Origin: Acidobacteriaceae bacterium
GTDB lineage: Bacteria > Acidobacteriota > Terriglobia > Terriglobales > Acidobacteriaceae
Reading direction: 5' to 3'
DNA: 7,370 nucleotides
NCBI GenBank assembly: GCA_003132825.1
Contig: PKYX01000324.1
Coordinates: 1-7,370 of the forward strand
Both the position numbers and the translations under genes were made by a program. The notes under the pieces are model-generated. The model was given only the letters and a program-made list of their open reading frames with translations. It did no database searches and was not told the DNA's origin. Positions 1 through 5,755 of this stretch are shown one piece after another; the first letter of the stretch is position 1; each line of letters opens with the position of its first letter.

Positions 1-893
1 GTGACATCGGCGACTTTCTTCTGCGTTTGGGCTTCGATCATGTACGCGAGGAAAGCTTGCGCCAATTCTTTGTGCGCACTCGCGGCGGTGATCATCAGGT
101 GGTCGATCCAGCCGGTAGTGTTTTCTTTGGGAATGGTTTCGCCGACGGGAAAATTGAGCTTACGCAGCTGATTGGTCATCAGCGGCCAGCCCATAGCAGC
201 AACGATCTCATGATTTTGAAACAGATTGGTGAGTTCGCCGCCGGTCGACCACATTTTCCGGATGTTGGGCTTCAGCTCGAGCAACTTTTTCCTGACCGCC
301 TCCAGTTGTTCGTCGCTAAGATTGTAAAGCTGGCTGGGGTCGGGCTGGTCGTAGCCTAAAACCTGCGCTGCCATGTAGACCGTCGAAAGGTCGTCCCAGA
401 CGGAAATCTTCTCACGATACTTTGGATCCCAAAATACGGCCCAGCTTTCCGGCGGCTTGAGAAAAACCGTGGTGTCGTAAATCATCGGATTCGGCCCCCA
501 CATAAAGGGCACTCCGTAGACTTGGCCGTTCACCCGCACCAGAGGCAGGGACCTGAGCTCGGGCGAAAGCTGGCCGTAGCTGGGAAGTTTCGAGAGATCG
601 AGCGCGGCTGCCAGCCCGGCCGCGGCGATCGAGGTCGCAACATCGCTCGAAGGCGAAATCACATCGTAGTTTCCGGCGCTTCCACCGCGCAGCTTCGCGA
701 CCAGTTCATCACTCGATCCCATATAAGAAGCGGAGACTTTGCAGTGGTACTGCTGCTCAAAGGAATGAACAAAGGAGGGGTCCGCATAGCCCTCCCAAAC
801 CAGCAGGCTCAGGGTTGGCGTTTTCTTTCCGCAGGATCCCAGCAGGAAAAGGGCAGTCAAAAGCAGCAGCGGGCTGAGTAAGCGCCGTATCAT
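1..893 (-). CDS. PotD-like ABC transporter solute-binding lipoprotein (C-terminus beyond the left edge)
   Basis: Periplasmic or membrane-anchored binding protein of a spermidine/putrescine-type ABC importer. The minus-strand frame is open from the ATG at 893 to the window edge, 297 residues; PotD is about 350, so roughly the last 40-60 are missing. The first 20 residues are a lipoprotein signal (MIRRLLSP, then a leucine-rich core) with lipobox LGSC, so Cys21 is the likely lipidated residue. The mature start LSLLVWEGYADPSF (W33, Y36) matches the beginning of PotD (NWTEYV), and AKLRGGSAGNYDVISPSS matches its AKLKTYKDGAYDLVVPST. WDD at 166-168, GW at 235-236 and GWID at 261-264 fall where E. coli PotD has ligand residues D168, W229, W255 and D257, so a cationic amine ligand is plausible. 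Start chosen because AAGGAGG lies 6 nt upstream. It is the second gene after the regulator; the ATPase and permease genes are not visible. Family call strong, substrate inferred. Confidence 0.9.
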   Translation of the reverse strand, partial: MIRRLLSPLLLLTALFLLGSCGKKTPTLSLLVWEGYADPSFVHSFEQQYHCKVSASYMGSSDELVAKLRGGSAGNYDVISPSSDVATSIAAAGLAAALDLSKLPSYGQLSPELRSLPLVRVNGQVYGVPFMWGPNPMIYDTTVFLKPPESWAVFWDPKYREKISVWDDLSTVYMAAQVLGYDQPDPSQLYNLSDEQLEAVRKKLLELKPNIRKMWSTGGELTNLFQNHEIVAAMGWPLMTNQLRKLNFPVGETIPKENTTGWIDHLMITAASAHKELAQAFLAYMIEAQTQKKVADV

Positions 894-899
894 CAACGG

Positions 900-906
900 C
901 CTCCTT
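900..906 (-). promoter_or_regulatory. Strong ribosome binding site of the solute-binding protein
   Basis: On the minus strand AAGGAGG ends 6 nt before the ATG at 893, a near-perfect anti-SD match at good spacing. It fixes the start of the binding protein. It is clearly stronger than the site before the regulator at 1745, so from one transcript the transport protein should be made in excess over the regulator. Confidence 0.8.
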
Positions 907-941
907 GCGGTTTTTTGTTTCCCACGACTCCCGCCGGCATC

Positions 942-1745
942 TCAGAACGTCGGCGGAGTGTTGATCCACAATACCCAGGTTTCCGTGCGGCCCGGATTTC
1001 TCCAGCGATGCGGGATGGCGCTCTCGAAGTAGAAACTATCCCCGGATTTTAGCTCGTATTCCTCTTCATCCTGCAGTGAGATGTGCAACTCGCCCCGTAA
1101 AACGTGCAAGAATTCCTCGCCTTCATGAGTGTAGGCTTCGCCGCTGCCGGCGCGCGGAGCGATGCGGAACAGATGCGGCTCCATCACGGTATTTCCCCAG
1201 GCGAGCAATTCCATGCGGACTCCCGGACCGGCTTCGAGCACCCTGCGCTTCTCCGCCGGCACCAGCCGGCTATTGGATTCCACGGGGTCGAAGAACTCCA
1301 AAATATTGGTCTTGTAGTAGCGCGCCAGCTTGCGCAGTGTGCTGACCGACGCGCTCATTTGCGAACGCTCGATCGCGCTCAGGAACCCCACGGAAATGCC
1401 GGCGGCTGTTGCCACCGGGGCGAGCGCAAGGCCGCGCTGCACGCGCAGTTGACGGAGCCTCAATCCGAGCGCGCCGGCGGTACTGTTGGATGCGGAGCGC
1501 AACAAACCCTGCTGCCGCAGCGTCTGCGCAATCGCCGGCGCGTTCAAGCCGCGCACGCGGCGCAGAAAGCGGGCCCGCTTCAGCAGTTTGACGTCGTGCG
1601 AGGTGTAGAGCCGGTATTTGCTGGCCGTCCGCCGCGGGTGGATCAGGCCCAGGCTTTCCCAGGAGCGAATCACGGACGGTGAAATACCCGCCAGTCGGGC
1701 CACATCACCGATTTTCAAATAGGTTTTGGCGGCTGCGGGTTTCAT
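942..1745 (-). CDS. Transcriptional regulator with MerR-type HTH, XRE-type HTH and cupin domain
   Basis: A 267-residue DNA-binding regulator with three modules. Residues 9-82 are a MerR-type winged HTH: KIGDVARLAGISPSVIRSWE, then LGLIHPRR and KYRLY, matching the usual IGELAKLTGVS..YYE..GLL.P.R..GYRLY pattern with W29 for the usual Tyr. Residues 93-153 are an XRE/Cro HTH (LRLRQLRVQRGLALAPVA, then GISVGFLSAIERSQMSASVSTLRKLA). Residues 188-262 are a cupin with motif 1 around THEGEEFLHVLRGEL (H207, E211) and motif 2 GDSFYFESAIPHRWRNPG (H246). The last two modules have the layout of PuuR-like XRE-cupin repressors, where the cupin senses a small ligand. It leads a probable two-gene minus-strand unit, 48 bp before the binding protein, and diverges from the receptor, so autoregulation and control of both arms is likely. 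The ATG at 1745 has only weak GGGA upstream. Sensing of a polyamine-like compound is inferred. Confidence 0.93.
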   Translation of the reverse strand: MKPAAAKTYLKIGDVARLAGISPSVIRSWESLGLIHPRRTASKYRLYTSHDVKLLKRARFLRRVRGLNAPAIAQTLRQQGLLRSASNSTAGALGLRLRQLRVQRGLALAPVATAAGISVGFLSAIERSQMSASVSTLRKLARYYKTNILEFFDPVESNSRLVPAEKRRVLEAGPGVRMELLAWGNTVMEPHLFRIAPRAGSGEAYTHEGEEFLHVLRGELHISLQDEEEYELKSGDSFYFESAIPHRWRNPGRTETWVLWINTPPTF

Positions 1746-1768
1746 GATTCCCGATTTTGTTTCTCCAT
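1742..1768 (-). other. Possible 8-codon leader ORF overlapping the regulator start
   Basis: On the minus strand an ATG at 1768 opens MEKQNRES and stops at a TGA that shares bases with the regulator's ATG (ATGA arrangement at 1745-1742). Such an overlap allows translational coupling, which would make sense because the regulator's own ribosome binding site is weak. The leader itself has only an AG-rich stretch (AGAAG) about 7 nt upstream. An ORF this short can easily arise by chance. Confidence 0.2.
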
Positions 1769-1800
1769 AAAAATTTCTTCTGGAGGGGAGAAGTATTTTT
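1769..1800. repeat. Imperfect inverted repeat, candidate operator or leader hairpin
   Basis: The arms are AAAAAT-tt-CTTCT (1769-1781) and AGAAG-t-ATTTTT (1789-1800), 11 pairing bases per arm with a small internal mismatch and a 7-nt G-rich centre. It lies 3 bp upstream of the candidate plus-strand -35 box and inside the likely untranslated leader of the minus-strand unit. It could therefore be a protein-binding site for the divergent regulator, or an RNA hairpin in the leader. AT-rich arms make the RNA stem weak, so a DNA operator is the better reading. Confidence 0.4.
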
Positions 1801-1803
1801 CCC

Positions 1804-1831
1804 TTGACAGTCAGCGGGATCGTTCTCTAAC
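1804..1831 (+). promoter_or_regulatory. Candidate sigma70-type promoter for the TonB-dependent receptor
   Basis: A perfect -35 hexamer TTGACA (1804-1809), then a 16-nt spacer and TCTAAC (1826-1831, four of six matches to TATAAT). Transcription would start near 1838, giving an untranslated leader of about 75 nt before the receptor ATG at 1914. The inverted repeat at 1769-1800 sits directly upstream, the position of an activator site. Confidence 0.5.
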
Positions 1832-1839
1832 GTTGCGCG

Positions 1840-1867
1840 ATTATAGCAAGGTTTCTTTCGAGTGCAA
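1840..1867 (-). promoter_or_regulatory. Candidate extended -10 promoter for the regulator/binding-protein unit
   Basis: On the minus strand a perfect TATAAT (1845-1840) is preceded by TGC, giving an extended -10 (TGCTATAAT). A poor -35 (TTGCAC, 1867-1862) is 16 nt further up, which is acceptable for an extended -10 promoter. Transcription would start near 1833 and run through an approximately 88-nt leader, including the inverted repeat and the possible leader ORF, to the regulator at 1745. It faces the opposite way to the receptor promoter and overlaps its start region. Confidence 0.55.
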
Positions 1868-1902
1868 GGCGTACCCGGTTCAACGCTCCATTGCTCCGAT
1901 TT

Positions 1903-1908
1903 GGAGGT
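1903..1908 (+). promoter_or_regulatory. Ribosome binding site that sets the receptor start at 1914
   Basis: GGAGGT lies 5 nt before the ATG at 1914. The frame is open further upstream to a TTG at 1833, but that start has no such site and lies at or before the predicted transcription start. The 1914 start also places a normal signal peptide at the N-terminus. Confidence 0.8.
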
Positions 1909-1913
1909 CCCCC

Positions 1914-4900
1914 ATGGATCCGTCAACCACGCGTCGTGGTTCAGCCTTCTGGCTGACGGTGTTCGGTTTGATCGCTACCCTCGCAGTTCCCCTGCTCGGA
2001 CAAAGCACTGGCGGCAGAATCATCGGGCGGGTCGCTGACCCAACCGGCGCCGTGCTGGACGGAGTAAAAGTTACGCTCACCCATCAGGCCACCGGAGTCA
2101 GCCGTGAAACCCAGAGCAATGGCAATGGCGACTACACGTTTGTGGAGGTTGTGCCCGGCGTCTATCAGGCAACCTATGAGCATCCGGGTTTCAAGAAAAA
2201 TGTGCAGAGCGGCGTGACGGTCGACGTCAACCAGGTCGTGACCCTCAATTCCATCCTGCAACTGGGCGAAGTGCAGGACGTGGTTCAGGTCAGCTCCGAG
2301 GCTCCCCAGGTGGACACGACCACCACCCAGTTGGGCGCGGTGATCAACGACCGTTCGGTCAATGAGTTGCCCTTGAACACCCGCGACACCTATCAGTTTC
2401 TACAGCTGCAGCCGGGTGTGCAGGCGCAGTTGGGGAGCAGCGGCAGCCTGTTCTTCGGCTCCGACGATGCCGGATCGGTTTCGGTGAACGGCGGCCGTAC
2501 GCGCGCCAACAACTTCAGCGTGAACGGTGGCGATGCCAACGATCAATTCGTGAACACGCCCACCGTGCAGCCTACCCCGGACAGCGTCGAGGAATTCCGC
2601 GTCATTACCAATACCTTCGACGCGGAGTACGGGCGCAACTCGGGCTCGGTAGTGAATGTAATCACCAAGTCGGGGACCAACAAGCTTCACGGCGATGTCT
2701 ATGACTACTTCCGCAATACCGTGTTGAACGCGCAGGGCTATTTCAATACCGTGAAGCCGGTGTTCAATCAGAATCAGTTTGGGGGTACGCTCGGCGGCCC
2801 GATCAAGAAGGACCGCACATTCTTTTTCCTCTCTTATGAAGGCCGGCGCGTCCGGCAGGGCCAGCCTGGGGAGTTGCTGAATGTGCCCACCGCGGCGGAG
2901 AGGGGCGGAGATTTTTCTGGCACCGGCGGCCCTTTTAGCGGAGGTATTTCGGACCCTCTGGTCGCGCAGACGCTCGATGGCCGGCCGGGATGCGACAGCG
3001 CGCTCGGTTTAGGCGCCAACGGCATCGCCAACCTTCCCGTGGACCCGAACACCAGTCTCATCGACTGGGCTACGGTTTTTCCCTTGGCTGCGATTCCGTC
3101 CGCATGCCAAGATCCGGTCGCGGCCAATCTGCTGCGGTTTGTCCCCACCGCGAACGTCGGAACCAATCAGAATCAGTCGGTTCCGGTCGGAAGCGACTAC
3201 GAGAATCAGTTTACGATTCGCTTCGACCACAAGATCAACGATCATCAGAACTTCTCTGCGTATTACTACTTCACCGACATCGCTCAATTGCAGCCCTATA
3301 ACAATTTCGAAGAGGCGGGCGCCAATGTTCCTGGTTTTGGCAACTACAACAACTCCCGCTACCAGCAGTGGAACCTGAGCCATACCTGGACGGTGACCAA
3401 TTCGGTGGTCAACGAGGCGCGCTTTACCTATATGCGCGAAGGGCAGCTTGGCTTCCTGAAGCCGCAGACGACGGGCGCGGTCACTGCTTCCTGCAGTGGG
3501 GCTGCTGCTGCTTTCTGCTTTACCGGCACCTCGGATTCTTCCGCCATTACCGGTGGCTACGGGACCAACCCCAATCTGGGGATCACCCCTGGCCTTCCGG
3601 CAGGAAACCAGGGCTTGCCCTTCATCGGCATTTCAGGTGGGGCCAGCCTGGGCAACAACTGGGAAGGCGTTCTGCCGCAGGTGGGCAATAGCTTTCAGTG
3701 GTCGGACAGCCTTACCTGGGTTAAGGGCAATCACACCTTCAAGTTCGGAATTGACGCGCGTCGGGCACGCTTTGACCAAACCTATTATTTCGACGTGAAC
3801 GGTGAGTACACATTCAATAACACCGGTCCGAACGCCATTGTGCCGATTGACGGCGACAACTATGCTGAATATCTATTGGGGCTCGCCGATACCTACGTGC
3901 AAGGCTCGGCTCAGCGCGAGGATGTTCGCTCCACCTCGATCTATCCGTTTGTCCAGGACAGTTGGAAGATCAAGCCGAACCTGACTCTGAACTATGGTCT
4001 ACGCTGGGAGCTCGACACTCCTCCGACCGACATCAGCGGGCACGTCGAGACCTTTCGGCCCGGACAAAACAGCACCGTGTACCCTTGCGACTCGGTGGAT
4101 CCGGGAGACTGTCCCACCGGACTCGTGGTGCCGGGCGACAAGGGCGTTCCGGCTGGCCTGACTTCAACTTACTACAAAGCTTTCGCTCCTCGCATCGGAC
4201 TGGCCTGGAGTCCCGGTTCCTCTGGCAGGACCAGCATTCGCGGCGGTTGGGGCCTGTTCTACAATCCGATTGAGGAGTTGGTCATGGCGCAGTTCGGCGC
4301 CGAACCGCCGTTCGGAGGAAGTTCCTCGCTCTCCAACGTTTTCTTCAATACCCCGTTTGTCGGACAGAATGGCACCCAAAATCCGAATCCTTTCGGTGGC
4401 TTTATTACGCCAACGCCGGGACAACCGGTGGACCTGTCGCTGTTTCGTCCCATTCTTCTTTATGGAGAATTCCAGCCTCATCTCAGAGCACAGTACAGTG
4501 CGCAATACAACCTGACGATCCAGCAGGAATTGGCGAAAGATATGATGTTTCAGCTTGGCTACGTGGGATCGCAGGGCCATCGCCTTCTGGCCGGTCACGA
4601 TATCAACCCGTCCAATCCGCAAACCTGTCTGGACATGTACAACATCTCCCAGTACTATGCGCCCAATCTGGCCGATGGGACGGCAAACCCGAACGCCAAC
4701 CCCACTCTGAATGCCGACTATGCCTGCGGGCCGACGGTCGAGGATTCGCAATGGCTGCTTCCAGCCAATAGCATTCCTGCCGGCTACACCCTGCATCTGC
4801 CCTATGGGCCCACGGCCCAAGTCGGACCGGGGAATCCGCAGATCGACCTGGTTGGCCTGAGGCCTTACTCTTCCCCCAACTGCATCCCCACCACCGGCGT

Positions 4901-5672
4901 CGGTTGCCCTATCGACGGCGTCCCGGTATTCACTGATATTTTCGCCGAGGACACCATCGGCAACTCCTCCTACAACGCCCTTGAAGCTATGCTCGAGAAA
5001 CGCTTCTCCCACGGTTTGCAGTTCCAGGCGGCTTATACCTGGAGCAAATCGCTCGATGATGCCTCCACCTTTGAGGAGTCGCTGAATCCCTTCAATTATC
5101 GCGCCAGCCGCGGACTTTCATTGTTCAATTCCGCGCAACGCTTTGTCATCAGCTACTACTGGGAGCTGCCCATCGCGAAACATCAGGGTTTTGCCGGCAG
5201 GGTGGTCAATGATTGGGCGGTTTCCGGCATCACTCAGTTCCAAACCGGGTTTCCCATTCGCCTGGACACGGAGGACGATAACGAACTGATCAATAGCCTG
5301 TTCTTTCTTGGGACCGAAGCGCCGAGTCTGGTGGCGCCATTCCAAAAACTCAATCCCAAGGCCAACAGCAACTTCTGGTTCAATCCCAATGACTTCGCGG
5401 ATCCGCCCTTGGGCCAGTTCAACAACGGGACGCAGCGCACCATTTGCTGCGGTCCGGGATTGAACGACTGGGATTTTTCAGTGCACAAGAAGATTCCCCT
5501 GACAGAAAGCACTTATCTCCAGTTCCAGGCGGAATTCTTCAATATTTTCAATCACACGAATTTTGCCAATCCGGATGGGCACTTCTCCGATGGCCCGACG
5601 GAGTTCGGCAAGATTACCGCGACCTCGGTCGATCAGCGCGAAGTACAATTAGTTCTGAAGCTATACTTCTAA
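1914..5672 (+). CDS. Oar-like TonB-dependent outer-membrane receptor with carboxypeptidase-regulatory-like domain
   Basis: A 1252-residue outer-membrane beta-barrel receptor, presumably energised by TonB/ExbBD for import of a large or scarce substrate. Residues 1-31 form a signal peptide (RR, then hydrophobic AFWLTVFGLIATLAVPLL). Residues about 33-117 are a carboxypeptidase-regulatory-like (transthyretin/Ig-like) domain starting GGRIIGRVADPTGAVLDG. The plug follows, with NELPLNTRD, SVNGGRTRANNFSVNGGDAND and FDAEYGRNSGSVVNVITKSG near residue 250, then GDVYDYFRN and FGGTLGGPIKKDRTFFFLSYEG. The rest is barrel, ending in QLVLKLYF with a terminal Phe, typical for Bam-assembled proteins. This length and layout is the standard acidobacterial form. 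I see no clear TonB box. All 12 cysteines of the mature protein come in six near pairs. It diverges from the regulator and precedes the aminotransferase by 83 bp. Substrate cannot be read from sequence; the neighbours suggest an amine-containing compound. Confidence 0.95.
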   Translation: MDPSTTRRGSAFWLTVFGLIATLAVPLLGQSTGGRIIGRVADPTGAVLDGVKVTLTHQATGVSRETQSNGNGDYTFVEVVPGVYQATYEHPGFKKNVQSGVTVDVNQVVTLNSILQLGEVQDVVQVSSEAPQVDTTTTQLGAVINDRSVNELPLNTRDTYQFLQLQPGVQAQLGSSGSLFFGSDDAGSVSVNGGRTRANNFSVNGGDANDQFVNTPTVQPTPDSVEEFRVITNTFDAEYGRNSGSVVNVITKSGTNKLHGDVYDYFRNTVLNAQGYFNTVKPVFNQNQFGGTLGGPIKKDRTFFFLSYEGRRVRQGQPGELLNVPTAAERGGDFSGTGGPFSGGISDPLVAQTLDGRPGCDSALGLGANGIANLPVDPNTSLIDWATVFPLAAIPSACQDPVAANLLRFVPTANVGTNQNQSVPVGSDYENQFTIRFDHKINDHQNFSAYYYFTDIAQLQPYNNFEEAGANVPGFGNYNNSRYQQWNLSHTWTVTNSVVNEARFTYMREGQLGFLKPQTTGAVTASCSGAAAAFCFTGTSDSSAITGGYGTNPNLGITPGLPAGNQGLPFIGISGGASLGNNWEGVLPQVGNSFQWSDSLTWVKGNHTFKFGIDARRARFDQTYYFDVNGEYTFNNTGPNAIVPIDGDNYAEYLLGLADTYVQGSAQREDVRSTSIYPFVQDSWKIKPNLTLNYGLRWELDTPPTDISGHVETFRPGQNSTVYPCDSVDPGDCPTGLVVPGDKGVPAGLTSTYYKAFAPRIGLAWSPGSSGRTSIRGGWGLFYNPIEELVMAQFGAEPPFGGSSSLSNVFFNTPFVGQNGTQNPNPFGGFITPTPGQPVDLSLFRPILLYGEFQPHLRAQYSAQYNLTIQQELAKDMMFQLGYVGSQGHRLLAGHDINPSNPQTCLDMYNISQYYAPNLADGTANPNANPTLNADYACGPTVEDSQWLLPANSIPAGYTLHLPYGPTAQVGPGNPQIDLVGLRPYSSPNCIPTTGVGCPIDGVPVFTDIFAEDTIGNSSYNALEAMLEKRFSHGLQFQAAYTWSKSLDDASTFEESLNPFNYRASRGLSLFNSAQRFVISYYWELPIAKHQGFAGRVVNDWAVSGITQFQTGFPIRLDTEDDNELINSLFFLGTEAPSLVAPFQKLNPKANSNFWFNPNDFADPPLGQFNNGTQRTICCGPGLNDWDFSVHKKIPLTESTYLQFQAEFFNIFNHTNFANPDGHFSDGPTEFGKITATSVDQREVQLVLKLYF

Positions 5673-5678
5673 AGTGAG

Positions 5679-5705
5679 GCCCCGGGCGGCACCGCCCGCC
5701 CGGGC
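5679..5705 (+). terminator. GC-rich hairpin after the receptor gene, possible terminator or processing stem
   Basis: Seven bases after the receptor stop, CGGGCG (5683-5688) pairs with CGCCCG (5693-5698) around a GCAC loop. Four more pairs (5679-5682 with 5702-5705) extend the stem across a 3-nt bulge, 10 pairs in all, nearly all G-C. No U-run follows, so it is not a classic intrinsic terminator. It may act with Rho, protect the 3' end of the receptor message, or reduce read-through into the aminotransferase. Confidence 0.45.
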
Positions 5706-5755
5706 ACAATCTAATGGCCGCAAGACACCCGGCCTGAGTTTCCTGGAGACCCACG

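Noticed and set aside
27..881. Short plus-strand open frames (27-359 and 522-881)
   Set aside because: They lie antisense to the PotD-like coding sequence, which is continuous and has a lipobox and strong RBS.
1104..1682. 192-codon plus-strand open frame across the regulator
   Set aside because: Complementary to the regulator's three recognised domains; the composition is that of a shadow frame.
1833..1913. 27-residue N-terminal extension of the receptor from a TTG at 1833
   Set aside because: No ribosome binding site, lies at or before the predicted transcription start, and would bury the signal peptide. The ATG at 1914 has GGAGGT 5 nt upstream.
1746..1913. Riboswitch or small RNA in the intergenic gap
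   Set aside because: Apart from the inverted repeat and promoter elements I saw no conserved riboswitch core or stable multi-helix fold.
4164..5012. 282-codon minus-strand open frame inside the receptor
   Set aside because: Antisense shadow of a clearly coding GC-rich gene; its translation shows no recognisable domain and there is no supporting start site.
5710..5715. TCTAAT as a possible -10 box for a separate aminotransferase promoter
   Set aside because: Five of six matches, but the place for a -35 box falls in the GC hairpin and shows no TTGACA-like sequence, so it is not reported as a promoter.
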